Assembly (NCBI GenBank): GCA_041495845.1
Contig: JBGQDM010000024.1
Coordinates: 1-34,097, forward strand
Length of the DNA stretch: 34,097 nucleotides
Direction: 5' to 3'
Source: JBGQDM01 sp041495845
GTDB lineage: Bacteria > Acidobacteriota > Terriglobia > Terriglobales > Acidobacteriaceae
Under the pieces are notes generated by a model, which saw nothing but the letters and a program-made list of their open reading frames with translations, did no database searches and was not told where the DNA came from. Both the position numbers and the translations under genes were made by a program. This document shows, in pieces, positions 7,358 to 15,763 of the stretch (positions within the stretch are counted from its first letter, which is position 1; each line of letters starts with the position of its first letter).

Positions 7358-9493
7358 TTAGTCGCCTGCCACCGGCTCTTCCACTTCCACGTTCAGCGCC
7401 GGAACAATACCGGCGTTGCCGTTGCCGGGAGCGGTGAGCGCAGCCAGCGGGATGAAGCCGCCCTCCGAACTGGGCGTCTTCTCTTTCAGCACCACCTCGC
7501 GATAAAGCGCCGCCATCTTGGCGTTGTGCAACCCGTCGGTCTTCATCTTCTCGTCGCGCGCCCGCGTTTTTTCTTCGCGCGCCGTCTTGGCGATGCCCAG
7601 CTTGTCCAGATCGTGCTGCACTTCGCGGGTCACCAGTTCATCGCGCAACTGCAGGGTGTGCTCGGCGGAGTCCATCATCACTTTCTTTCCACCGGCAAAG
7701 ATTTCATGCCGCCCGTGCTCCTCGTACCATTTGGTGAGCGTGGCCGTCATGTGCATCTTCTCGATGATGTTGCGCCAGCCCACGCCCGTGTTGTAGGCAC
7801 AGAAAGAAATTTCGCCTTCCTGGGTCGCGTAGGGAATAATGCACTGCTCCGTCCGCCGGAAGTCGTAATTGAACAGGTCCTGGAACCACATGCCCGCGAT
7901 AAACAGGAAGTTCCAGCGGTCCTGGCGCCGTTTCATCACGTCGTCGATGGTGCGGTCCGGCCCCACCTTGCCGTAATTTTTCCCGGTGGCATTGAAGTTC
8001 TTGTCAAACTTTTTCAACAGGTCCGCCATCTTGAAGTGGGTCGGCGACTGGAACGAGTCGTAGTTCTTCATCAGCGCCAGCGCCATGCCCACCACCGTCA
8101 GGAATTTGCCGCGGGCCCCGTCATTGACTTTGGCAATATCTTTCGCCAGCTGGTCGCCATGCAGGAACGCCGTCACCGGCACCGCTTCTTTGGTTTCCTT
8201 GTCAATCATGATGGCCATGCCCGTACCGCAATTCGGGTGGCAGCCACAATTGAGCTGGCCCCAGTCGTTGTTCTTGTCCTGGGAGTGCATCAGGTCGGCC
8301 CAGTCGGAGAACGTGCCCATGAACGAGATGGGGAACCAGTCGCGGCTGGGCTCGCCAATGCCGGTCTGGTTCTTTACGTCGTGCGCCAGGTGGGAGAGCG
8401 TGTAGCGCTGCGCCTGCCGGCGATCGTCGGTCACCGCCTCGTCGCGACCGGTGAACGAGACCGGCTGGAACGAGAGGAAGCTGATCGTCCGTGGATTGTC
8501 CAACGCAAACTTGATGATGCCGCCCACCTGCTCGTTGTTGATACCGTTCACAATCGTGACCACCGGCACAATTTCGCAGCCCGCCTTGTGCAGGTTCTCA
8601 ATTGCGCGCAGCTTCACATCAAACAGGTTGCCGACCGCGCGGTGTGAGTTGGCGGCGTTGCCGATGCCGTCGAACTGCAGATACGCATAGCGCATCCCCG
8701 CTTCCACCGCTTTCTGCGCAAATTCAAAACTCTTGGCAAACTCAATCCCGTTGGTGGCCGCCTGCACGCTGTTGTAGCCCACTTTGCGGGCGTAGGCGAC
8801 CGCATCCAGGAAGTAAGGCGAGAGCGTGGGCTCGCCACCCGAAAACTGTACCGACATCTGCCGCCGCGGCTTGATGGTGATGGCGTTGTCCAGCATGGTC
8901 TTGATTTCTTCCCACGTCAGCTCATGCACAAAGCCAACCTGGTTCGCGTCCATGAAGCAGGGATCGCACATCATGTTGCAGCGGTTGGTCAGGTCGACCG
9001 TGAGCACTGACCCGCGCCCGTATTTCACCGTCGAGGAGCCGTGGTTGTGCAGCTTCTCGTCGTTGTGGGCCAGGATGTCGCGCCCCGGGAAGACCTCTTC
9101 CAGGTGCTGCGAGAACTCGGTGTCAATGGACATGACATCTTCGAAGTGGCCATGCTTGGGGCAGTCCTTCACCATCAGGATCTTGCCATCGCGCTCCACG
9201 ATGTTGGCCTTGATCTCGCCCACTTTTTCATTGAGCAGAATTTCGTAGGGCAGCTTGCCATCCAGAATCTGCTGCCGGATTTCCGGCACACACTTGGGGC
9301 AGAGCGAGTCCGTCGTCCGCGGCCAGCCCAGCGGCGGCTTCGACTTCTCCCACGACTTCAGCAGTGGCTTGTCTGACCACTTGGGCTTGGGGGAAGGATT
9401 GGGGCTGATGCGGTTCAGCCGGTCGTAAACCAGCCAGGCGCCCTTGGCGGCAATCGTGACCGCTTTTTCAACGTACTTAATTGGCTTGTGCAT
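7358..9493 (-). CDS. Radical SAM enzyme resembling tetraether / membrane-spanning-lipid synthase (Tes/Mss-like)
   Basis: This is a 711-residue multi-cluster radical SAM protein. The SAM-binding [4Fe-4S] motif is C172-x3-C176-x2-C179 (NRCNMMCDPC), with GGEPT at 219-223. Other probable metal ligands are C65/C68 (CPKC) and C111 with H114 in DCPKHGH, resembling the rubredoxin-like N-terminus of Tes. C416, C418 and C422 lie in NCGCHPNCG, with C551 and C565 further on, consistent with auxiliary clusters. Archaeal Tes joins the tails of two lipids to make membrane-spanning tetraethers, and bacterial homologues are linked to membrane-spanning diacids. By inference this one couples fatty-acyl tails, such as to iso-diabolic acid. 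It is longer than the roughly 500-residue archaeal enzymes, with a charged C-terminal extension after about residue 600. It forms its own unit, with a terminator behind it and a weak GAGAAG site before the ATG. The exact substrate is not shown by sequence. Confidence 0.8.
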   Translation of the reverse strand: MHKPIKYVEKAVTIAAKGAWLVYDRLNRISPNPSPKPKWSDKPLLKSWEKSKPPLGWPRTTDSLCPKCVPEIRQQILDGKLPYEILLNEKVGEIKANIVERDGKILMVKDCPKHGHFEDVMSIDTEFSQHLEEVFPGRDILAHNDEKLHNHGSSTVKYGRGSVLTVDLTNRCNMMCDPCFMDANQVGFVHELTWEEIKTMLDNAITIKPRRQMSVQFSGGEPTLSPYFLDAVAYARKVGYNSVQAATNGIEFAKSFEFAQKAVEAGMRYAYLQFDGIGNAANSHRAVGNLFDVKLRAIENLHKAGCEIVPVVTIVNGINNEQVGGIIKFALDNPRTISFLSFQPVSFTGRDEAVTDDRRQAQRYTLSHLAHDVKNQTGIGEPSRDWFPISFMGTFSDWADLMHSQDKNNDWGQLNCGCHPNCGTGMAIMIDKETKEAVPVTAFLHGDQLAKDIAKVNDGARGKFLTVVGMALALMKNYDSFQSPTHFKMADLLKKFDKNFNATGKNYGKVGPDRTIDDVMKRRQDRWNFLFIAGMWFQDLFNYDFRRTEQCIIPYATQEGEISFCAYNTGVGWRNIIEKMHMTATLTKWYEEHGRHEIFAGGKKVMMDSAEHTLQLRDELVTREVQHDLDKLGIAKTAREEKTRARDEKMKTDGLHNAKMAALYREVVLKEKTPSSEGGFIPLAALTAPGNGNAGIVPALNVEVEEPVAGD

Positions 9494-10060
9494 GTCTTCT
9501 CGCTTTCAACTCCGAAAGCTCAACCGTAACTTCCTTAAATTCTGCCTCTCGCACCGGGGGAACCGCCGCAAAACTCAAGGCAATTCCCGCAAAATGCGAA
9601 AACACAACCAGACTTCTCTAGATAGAGCGGTGCTGACCTATCCTAACGGGCTACTCCAAGCCCTCCATCCGGAACCCAATGAAAGGCGAAAAAACGAGGT
9701 TGAACGGTGACTGAGGGCATTTTACGGGGTAAGCCATTGAAAAGGAAAGGGCTTCGGACGTACTGAGGCGGCACTATGGGGCTAGACCTGTTGTCGAGAA
9801 CGCTAACACGAGGGATTCACTTCCCATTGCAGTTCTGCGCCCTCTCCACCGCCACCTTACGACGCCTGCCTTCACTTCAAGCTGGATGAAGCCATCTCAC
9901 CACGAAGTCACGGCACAGCCAAGGAGTACGGGAGGTGTAGCCAGGCAACACTGTTACGGGATGTTATTTGTGTTGCCGCACGCCTCACCGGCATCGCCCG
10001 CGCCCTCCCGCCGCCGAGCCACAGAACCAGTCGCCCGTTGTGCTAGGATTCACTTTCCTG
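9494..10060. other. Long divergent intergenic region
   Basis: This 567-nt stretch lies between the divergent Tes-like gene and the methyltransferase gene. Neither strand has an open frame with family-like sequence or a convincing ribosome-binding site. I found no tRNA-like cloverleaf and no strong hairpin with a U-tract. It should contain the promoters of both flanking genes. The only core match I would mention is TAGGAT at 10044-10049, a possible -10 for the methyltransferase gene, without a good -35. Confidence 0.5.
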
Positions 10061-11086
10061 ATGGGTCTGACGAAGTCTAAGGAAGCTGATTGCAGCGCAC
10101 TCGACCCGCAATTGATCGAGCTGCTGGTCTGCCCGCGAGACCGCACTCCCCTGCGGCAATTGGCAACAACACTGGTATGTGAGCAGGGCCACAACTATGG
10201 GGTAGTCGAAGGAATCCCGATCCTCCTGGTCTCTGAGGTTGCGCAGACCCACGTGGAAGGAGAGCGCTCGTTGGCGGCGGCAGCCGGCGCCTCTCCAATT
10301 CTGCCCGGTGCACCCCTACCCGAACTCAACGGCATTGATCCCTGGGTGAACCATGCCATTGCTGCCACCAATGGCATCCTGTATCTCCCCTTAGTCGGCA
10401 AGTTGCAGGAGTATCCCATCCCGCTACTCCGATTGCCCCCCGGCAACGGCCGCCTCTTCCTGGAAATCGGGAGCAATTGGGGAAGATGGTGCATCGCCGC
10501 CGCCCGAGCGGGTTATCGTCCTGTCGGCATTGATCCCTCGCTCAACGGCGTCCGGTCGGCACGCCAGGTAGCCAGGCAACTGGGTGTGGATGCTCTCTAC
10601 GTCGTCGCCGAGGGCCGTTTTCTTCCCTTTCGCGACCACAGCTTTGCCCAGGTGTTTTCCTACAGCACGCTCCAACACTTGGCCAAGGCGGACACCCGGC
10701 GGGTACTGGGAGAGATCGGGCGGGTCCTGATGCCGGGAGGGGCAAGCCTGGTGCAGATGGCAAATGTATTTGGCATTCGTTGTCTCTACCACCAGGCCCG
10801 CCGCGGTTTTCGCGAAACTCGCAACTTTGAAGTCCGCTATTGGCGCCCAAGAGAACTCCAACGTGCTTTCGAGGACGCCATCGGCCCGGCCGTGGTCCAA
10901 GCGGACGGCTACTTTTCACTCAATCCTCAGATCAGTGACGTGCGTTTTCTTCTTCCCCATTACCGGGCGATCGTCTACGCCTCTCACGCCCTGTACCGCC
11001 TCAGCCAGGTCTTTCCACCGCTTAAGTATGTTGCCGACAGCCTCTACGTGACCGCACACAAGCCCGATAGAAAACCTTCGGATTGA
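10061..11086 (+). CDS. SAM-dependent methyltransferase with Trm112-like N-terminus
   Basis: This is a 341-residue protein of two parts. Residues about 15-58 (IELLVCPRDRTPL, then CEQGH, ending EGIPILL) look like a Trm112/YcaR small zinc-ribbon-like domain, although only two cysteines (C24, C40) remain. Residues about 130-240 form a class I methyltransferase: motif I LFLEIGSNWGRW (132-143), acidic D158 in GIDPS, FSYSTLQHL, and GRVLMPGG. The substrate is unknown; this architecture occurs in many methyltransferases acting on small molecules, lipids or quinone-like compounds. I chose the ATG at 10061 because the upstream TTG at 9968 would add a low-complexity proline/arginine leader. It is transcribed divergently from the Tes-like gene and converges on the ureohydrolase gene. 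Confidence 0.75.
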   Translation: MGLTKSKEADCSALDPQLIELLVCPRDRTPLRQLATTLVCEQGHNYGVVEGIPILLVSEVAQTHVEGERSLAAAAGASPILPGAPLPELNGIDPWVNHAIAATNGILYLPLVGKLQEYPIPLLRLPPGNGRLFLEIGSNWGRWCIAAARAGYRPVGIDPSLNGVRSARQVARQLGVDALYVVAEGRFLPFRDHSFAQVFSYSTLQHLAKADTRRVLGEIGRVLMPGGASLVQMANVFGIRCLYHQARRGFRETRNFEVRYWRPRELQRAFEDAIGPAVVQADGYFSLNPQISDVRFLLPHYRAIVYASHALYRLSQVFPPLKYVADSLYVTAHKPDRKPSD

Positions 11087-11153
11087 AACGGTGGCGCCTG
11101 CCAGTTCCGTCGTTCGCTCGCCCACTGCCTGCGGCCTCGCACAGTCCAACGCT

Positions 11154-12119
11154 TCAGTGGAACGCCGCTCCCAGCAGGTCGATCATCAATCGGATTGCCG
11201 TCTGCGCCGTGCGTCCGCTGCTGTCGCGATACGGGTTGACCTCCATGATGTCGAGGCCGACCAGCTGTCCTTTGCCGGCGAGGCCGGTTAGCAGTTCTTC
11301 CATCTCAGCGAACGAGAGCCCGCCGGGTTCGAGCGTGCCCGTGCCGGGAGCCAGCGTCGGATCCATCACGTCCACATCGAAGCTGATGTAGATCTTTTCG
11401 GTGGTGGAAATTTGCGCCAGCACCCGAGCCACTCCCTCGCGGTGGATTTGTTCCGAGGTGATGATCTGCGTGCCCAGTTTGCGTGCGTTGCCTACAGCTT
11501 CGAGATCGTTGGCCAGGCCGCGCATGCCGATCTGGATGATGTGCTTCACATTGGGCAGCGCTGCCGAGCGCACCACCCAGGTGGCGTGGTCGAGATTGCC
11601 GGGCGCGCCGTTCCAGGTGTCGAGATGGGCGTCGAGGTGAATGAGCGTCACCGGCACGTCCAACGCGCGCAGCGAGGGATACGTGATGCTGTGGTCGCCC
11701 CCGATAACAATGGGGAACGCTTTCCGTTCGCGGATTTTGCGCACCGCGGCGGTGACTTGGTCGTTGGTGGCAGCGGGCACCGTGGGAAAGAGTTCCACGT
11801 CGCCCACATCCACCCAGCGTTTGCCTTTCAATACGGTTCGATCGCCATCAATGTAGTAGAAGCCCTGGGTAAGGTCGTGGTTGTACTCCTGGGAAGCCTC
11901 GCGCATCTCGCGCGGGCCGTAGCGTTCGCCGGGCTGTCCCCAGGTGCCTTCGTCAAAGGGCACGCCCAGCACGGCGAAATCCGCCTTGAGATTTTCCAGA
12001 TTGTGTTCGTAAGGCGCACCCAGAAAAGTGCGCACGCCGACGAATGTGGGCACGGCTTGTGCCCGAACCAGCGCGCTCAGCACCAGCAGCGCAATCAGCG
12101 TCAACCCAATAGATTTCAT
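11154..12119 (-). CDS. Exported ureohydrolase (arginase/agmatinase family)
   Basis: This 321-residue binuclear Mn enzyme family hydrolyses a guanidino group to release urea. Metal-binding motifs are intact: H143 in GGDHSITYP, D163/H165/D167 in LDAHLD, and D248/D250 in SFDVDVMDP. The substrate-side APGTGTLEPGG matches agmatinase-like members. The start at 12119 is supported by GGAGG five nt upstream, and it exposes a signal peptide: MKS, a hydrophobic run, and a cleavage site after AQA near residue 22. Most agmatinases and arginases are cytoplasmic, so this export signal is odd. It follows the alcohol dehydrogenase gene by 56 nt and an ornithine-cyclodeaminase-family gene one step further upstream, suggesting arginine- or guanidine-related catabolism. 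Arginase, agmatinase and guanidinobutyrase cannot be told apart here. Confidence 0.88.
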   Translation of the reverse strand: MKSIGLTLIALLVLSALVRAQAVPTFVGVRTFLGAPYEHNLENLKADFAVLGVPFDEGTWGQPGERYGPREMREASQEYNHDLTQGFYYIDGDRTVLKGKRWVDVGDVELFPTVPAATNDQVTAAVRKIRERKAFPIVIGGDHSITYPSLRALDVPVTLIHLDAHLDTWNGAPGNLDHATWVVRSAALPNVKHIIQIGMRGLANDLEAVGNARKLGTQIITSEQIHREGVARVLAQISTTEKIYISFDVDVMDPTLAPGTGTLEPGGLSFAEMEELLTGLAGKGQLVGLDIMEVNPYRDSSGRTAQTAIRLMIDLLGAAFH

Positions 12120-12175
12120 GGACGCCTCCGTTTGCGAGAGCACGGAATCTTATCAGACAATCACGGCGCAGCAAC

Positions 12176-13174
12176 TCAGCCCACGACCAGGACACCCGCA
12201 CCGCGCAGGCGCGAATGCTTGAGATCCGAAAGAGCGCGGTTGGCATCGCTCAGGGAAAATGTCTGCACTTCCGTTTGGATGGGAATTCCTGCGGCGAGGG
12301 CGAGGAACTCGCGGACGTCCTGCCGCGTACTGTTCGCCACCGACCGCAACCCGCGCTCGTGATAAAGACTGGCGTAATCCAGTTCGGGAATCGCGCTCAT
12401 GGTGATGCCGGCCAGCGCCACGGTTCCGCCCTTGCGCAGCACCCGCAACGCGTTGGGAACGAGCGCTCCGGCGGGAGCAAAGATGATGGCTGCGTCGAGC
12501 AGTCCCGGCGGTTTGTCTTCTGCTCGTCCAGCCCAATGCGCGCCGAGTGCAAGCGCGTGTTCGCGGTGACTCTCGGCGCGGGTGAAAACACAGACCTCAC
12601 ACCGCTGGTGACGCGCCAACTGCAGCATCAGATGAGCTGACGCTCCGAATCCGTACAGCCCAATCCGTTCTCCGGGTCGAACGCCGCAGAGCCGGTAGGC
12701 GCGATAACCGATCACGCCGGCGCAGAGCAGCGGCGCTGCATGAACATCATCAAAACCGGCCGGCAGCGGATGGGCAAACTCTTGCGCCGCCACCACGAAT
12801 TCCGCGTAGCCGCCGTTGACGTGCAAGCCGGTAAAGCGGGCTTGCTCACAAAGGTTCTCCGATCCAGCAGCACAGAAATCACAAGTGCCGCACGTCGAAA
12901 AAAGCCAAGGAATTCCAACGCGGTCACCCTCTTTGTGCTGGCGCACTCCCACGCCCACCGCGCTCACAGTGCCGACGATCTGGTGGCCGGGAATGAGGGG
13001 CAAGCGCGGCAGCTCAAGATCGCCTTCGACAATATGCAGGTCGGTGTGGCAGAGCCCGCAAGCGTGAACTCGCACGCAGACTTGATCCCGCCCTGGTGTC
13101 CCGGCCGGAACTTCCCTTAGCACCAGCGGGCTGGATTCGATGGGCCGCGGTGTCTCCAGCAACATGGCGCGCAT
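12176..13174 (-). CDS. Zinc-dependent alcohol dehydrogenase (MDR family)
   Basis: This 332-residue medium-chain dehydrogenase should oxidise an alcohol or reduce an aldehyde with NAD(P). The catalytic zinc ligands are visible in CGLCHTD near the N-terminus and in the GHQIVG histidine. The structural zinc site is CGTCDFCAAGSENLC, giving four cysteines with the usual 2-2-7 spacing. The Rossmann motif is GFGASAH. It resembles the roughly 330-residue AdhA/AdhP-like zinc-binding group. It starts 26 nt after the stop of the cyclodeaminase-family gene and precedes the ureohydrolase gene, so the three likely share a transcript. The natural substrate is not evident. A role with amino-aldehydes from arginine or polyamine breakdown is only a guess from context. 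Confidence 0.9.
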   Translation of the reverse strand: MRAMLLETPRPIESSPLVLREVPAGTPGRDQVCVRVHACGLCHTDLHIVEGDLELPRLPLIPGHQIVGTVSAVGVGVRQHKEGDRVGIPWLFSTCGTCDFCAAGSENLCEQARFTGLHVNGGYAEFVVAAQEFAHPLPAGFDDVHAAPLLCAGVIGYRAYRLCGVRPGERIGLYGFGASAHLMLQLARHQRCEVCVFTRAESHREHALALGAHWAGRAEDKPPGLLDAAIIFAPAGALVPNALRVLRKGGTVALAGITMSAIPELDYASLYHERGLRSVANSTRQDVREFLALAAGIPIQTEVQTFSLSDANRALSDLKHSRLRGAGVLVVG

Positions 13175-13200
13175 GGGGAGATTGTAGCGCTGGGCTCGCG

Positions 13201-14124
13201 TCAGGTTTCGAGCAACTCGGCCGCAACGAGGTCTTCCAGAGCGCAGCCGACGCTCTTGAAAAATGTGATTTCCTCGCGCGATTGGCGACCGAGCGCCGCC
13301 CCGCTGAGCAACTGGTGCAGGTCGGCGCGAATCTCCTCACGGCGCAGGATTCCCTTCTCCATGGGGAGGATCAGATCGCCGGCTTCGGCCAGGACGTCGT
13401 AGGTCTCGAGGTAAACCGCGGCTCGCCGGATGGTGGCATCGTCCACTTCCCGTTTGTGCGGCTGAAAAGAGCCGATGGCATTGATGTGAGTTCCCGGGCG
13501 CAGACGCTCGCCTTCGAAGACGGGTTCGTGCGCATTGGTGCAGGTGCAGAGCACGTCCGCTTCCACGGCGCAGGTGCGGGCATCAGCGGGCGCAATCGTG
13601 CCGGCAAACGCCGGGCCCATCTCCTCCGCAAACGCGCGACTGCGTTCCGGCGACGAACCACAAATCAGGACGCGCTCGAAGTTGCGCACCACCGGCACCA
13701 AGCGCAGGTGCGAGCGGGCTTCGCGTCCGGTGCCAAAGATGGCAAGCGTGCGTGCATCCTCGCGCGCCAGATATTTCGTCGCCAGCGCGGAAGTGGCGGC
13801 GGTGCGCAGATCCGTGAGCGTATTGGCCGGGAGCGCAAGCCGGGGCGCGGCGGTGGCGACGTCAAAAAGAACGTAGGTTGCGCTGAGGGCTGCACCCGGC
13901 AGGTTCGGAACCATGACAAACTTGGTGCCGAGAGCGCGCCCCCTCGCGTCGGCGCACGGCATGATCAGAAAAACACCGCTCGCGAGATCGAGCTGCGTAC
14001 GCGGCGGCAGCACAACCCTACGGTAGCGATCGCGGAAAGCATGCTCAAGGGCCGCGATCAAGCGCGCGGGATCGAGCTGGCGAAGGACATCCGCTTCCGT
14101 CAGGGTCTGCATGAACGCAGCCAT
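13201..14124 (-). CDS. Ornithine cyclodeaminase / mu-crystallin family protein
   Basis: This 307-residue member of the OCD/mu-crystallin family covers enzymes that turn ornithine into proline plus ammonia, reduce cyclic ketimines, or dehydrogenate alanine. Key residues include K68 in GTKFV, R107 in LTDLRTAA, NAD-binding GTGREA (131-136), and D228 in KREVDDAT, equivalent to the catalytic aspartate of OCD. The FKSVGCALEDL signature is close to the C-terminus. The frame is open upstream to 14889, but that part is antisense to the esterase gene, so I start at the ATG at 14124. With a ureohydrolase two genes downstream, an arginine-to-ornithine-to-proline route is attractive. A ketimine reductase would be equally compatible with the sequence. 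Confidence 0.87.
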   Translation of the reverse strand: MAAFMQTLTEADVLRQLDPARLIAALEHAFRDRYRRVVLPPRTQLDLASGVFLIMPCADARGRALGTKFVMVPNLPGAALSATYVLFDVATAAPRLALPANTLTDLRTAATSALATKYLAREDARTLAIFGTGREARSHLRLVPVVRNFERVLICGSSPERSRAFAEEMGPAFAGTIAPADARTCAVEADVLCTCTNAHEPVFEGERLRPGTHINAIGSFQPHKREVDDATIRRAAVYLETYDVLAEAGDLILPMEKGILRREEIRADLHQLLSGAALGRQSREEITFFKSVGCALEDLVAAELLET

Positions 14125-14217
14125 TGTAGCGTCCCGTGGAAGGCCCACGGCACGCTGGATTTGCCACAGGTGCCTTCGCCATAAGAGAATGTGCCGCGTC
14201 CCAGGAGCCCGCTTCGC

Positions 14218-14931
14218 ATGAATCGCGAATATCACCGCTGGTACAGCCATGATCTGCATCGAGACATGGAGTTGCTGCGTTTTGGGCATTCCGGCACGCC
14301 CGTACTCGTTTTTCCCACGTCCATGGGCCGGTTCTTCGAGTACAAAGACGCGGGCATGGTCGACGCGCTGGCGCACAAGATTGACTCCGGCGAATTGCAA
14401 GTCTTCTGCCCGGACGGCGTTGACAACGAGAGCTGGTACAACAAAGGTGCGCATCCTTACTGGCGGGTGCGGCGGCATGTGGATTATGAGAATTACATCC
14501 TGCACGACGTGCTGCCGCTGGTCGGGCAACTGAGTCATGATGGACAGCTCGCGGTCACCGGCTGCAGTTTCGGCGGCTACCACGCGCTGAATTTTTCCCT
14601 GCGGCATCCCGACTGCGTCACCCATTGCGTCTGCATGGGCGGTGCGTATGACATCAAACAGTTTCTCGACGGCTACTACGACGAGAGTTGCTACTTCAAC
14701 AATCCGCCGGATTATTTGCCGCAGATGAGTGACGAGTGGTTTCTCGGCCAGTATCGCGAGCGCGTGAAATGGATCTTCGCCACCGGCGAGTGGGACATGT
14801 GCCTGGACCAGAATGTGAAAATCGCGGCCATCATGCACAGCAAAGGGATTCCGCACTGGCTGGACATCTGGGGCGACCACACCGGACATGATTGGCCGTG
14901 GTGGCGGCGCATGGCACAGAAATATTTCTAG
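14218..14931 (+). CDS. Alpha/beta-hydrolase esterase
   Basis: This 237-residue protein is of the esterase (PF00756-like) group. The nucleophile is Ser117 in TGCSFGGYHA. The acid is D193 or D197 in GEWDMCLD, and the base is H221 or H224 in WGDHTGHDW. It has no signal peptide. The start at 14218 is preceded by AGGAG ten nt upstream; the ATG at 14191 has no such site. Family members include S-formylglutathione hydrolase-like and siderophore or feruloyl esterases, but nothing here fixes the substrate. It is divergent from the cyclodeaminase-family gene, with about 93 nt between the starts, and converges on the glutaredoxin gene. Confidence 0.82.
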   Translation: MNREYHRWYSHDLHRDMELLRFGHSGTPVLVFPTSMGRFFEYKDAGMVDALAHKIDSGELQVFCPDGVDNESWYNKGAHPYWRVRRHVDYENYILHDVLPLVGQLSHDGQLAVTGCSFGGYHALNFSLRHPDCVTHCVCMGGAYDIKQFLDGYYDESCYFNNPPDYLPQMSDEWFLGQYRERVKWIFATGEWDMCLDQNVKIAAIMHSKGIPHWLDIWGDHTGHDWPWWRRMAQKYF

Positions 14932-14939
14932 AAGACATT

Positions 14940-14966
14940 CAGAAAATCATGGGCGGAAATTTTCTG
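14940..14966. terminator. AT-rich inverted repeat between convergent genes
   Basis: CAGAAAAT (14940-14947) and ATTTTCTG (14959-14966) form a perfect 8-bp inverted repeat with an 11-nt spacer. It lies between the convergent ends of the esterase and glutaredoxin genes. The stem is weak and AT-rich, with A/T tracts inside the arms. It could be a weak bidirectional terminator, or chance. Confidence 0.3.
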
Positions 14967-14992
14967 CGAGTGGTGCGGGAAGTGGTGGGAAA

Positions 14993-15253
14993 CTAGACCT
15001 TCGCATCACTCGCGGCTTTCAGTTTGCGCCAAAACTCCGGCTCGTCGAGGCGGTACTTGAAGGCCTTCCGGCCATTGATCAGGACGACGGGAACTTCCTC
15101 GTTGTAGAGGCGCTGCAACTCGGGGGCGGTGTCCACATCCACTTCTCGCCAGGAGAAACCACCGCGTTGCGCCAACCTGCCCATCTGCTCTTTTACGATC
15201 TCGCAGAGGTGACAGCCTTGGCGGGAATAGACAACGACTTCAGGCAGCGGCAT
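14993..15253 (-). CDS. Glutaredoxin-like protein (DUF836 type)
   Basis: This 86-residue thioredoxin-fold protein begins PEVVVYSRQGCHLCEIV, with the redox pair C-H-L-C near residues 14-17. The cis-proline is in EEVPVVLING. The family reduces disulfides or mixed disulfides, and this short form resembles DUF836 glutaredoxin-like proteins. I place the start at 15253; it overlaps the last 14 bases of the upstream membrane-protein gene, so translation is probably coupled. No partner reductase is nearby. Confidence 0.8.
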   Translation of the reverse strand: MPLPEVVVYSRQGCHLCEIVKEQMGRLAQRGGFSWREVDVDTAPELQRLYNEEVPVVLINGRKAFKYRLDEPEFWRKLKAASDAKV

Positions 15254-15695
15254 CGCGCGATGACTTCCCCACCAACGCCAGCAGGCCAATCCCCAGCGGG
15301 AGAAACGAAAACCACCAGAGAAAATATCCAATGCGCAGGTCAGGACGCATCTCGCTGAAATACCAATGCGTGTTGACGACGAACGCCGCGCTGAACGTCC
15401 AGGCGCAGAAGCGACGGAGTGACCGCGATCCGCAACACATGACCCAAGGCGAACCCAGGATGAACAAGACCGTCGTCAGCGCGCTAATCCCTGCCAGTAC
15501 GTTCCACGCTCCGTAATGGCTATTCGACCCGGGCCACGACATGGCCGCCGCCACCCGGAACGCCTGCCATCCCGGCAGGCCCTCAGGAAGCCTGACGCCG
15601 TCTTTAACCACCGGTAGGAACCAGGCCACAGCCTGGACCAGCCATGCCCCCGTGATCAGGCGCATTCCATTGAACTGGGCCGAAAGTTGCGACAT
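15240..15695 (-). CDS. Small integral membrane protein of unknown function
   Basis: I do not recognise a family with confidence. The 151-residue product has four hydrophobic segments: one near the N-terminus (LITGAWLVQAVAWFLPVV), two central ones, and a C-terminal one (SFLPLGIGLLALVG). That predicts a four-helix inner-membrane protein. The start at 15695 is supported by GGAGG four nt upstream; the open frame extends to 15725 without a better site. Two adjacent cysteines (MCCGS) lie at a membrane edge. Its stop overlaps the start of the glutaredoxin gene, so the two may act together, perhaps in thiol or redox chemistry at the membrane. That link is inference. Confidence 0.7.
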   Translation of the reverse strand: MSQLSAQFNGMRLITGAWLVQAVAWFLPVVKDGVRLPEGLPGWQAFRVAAAMSWPGSNSHYGAWNVLAGISALTTVLFILGSPWVMCCGSRSLRRFCAWTFSAAFVVNTHWYFSEMRPDLRIGYFLWWFSFLPLGIGLLALVGKSSRDAAA

Positions 15696-15763
15696 GAAGC
15701 CTCCGTTGCGTGAAGTGCCGATCATACGGCGGTCGGTGCCGAGTTCACAACGGAAATGCAGGC

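Noticed and set aside
7526..8647. Long plus-strand open frame inside the radical-SAM gene
   Set aside because: The opposite strand carries the conserved cysteine motifs; this frame is a composition artefact.
14125..14889. N-terminal extension of the OCD-family gene by more than 250 codons
   Set aside because: It is fully antisense to the esterase gene and does not resemble OCD. The ATG at 14124 gives the correct family length.
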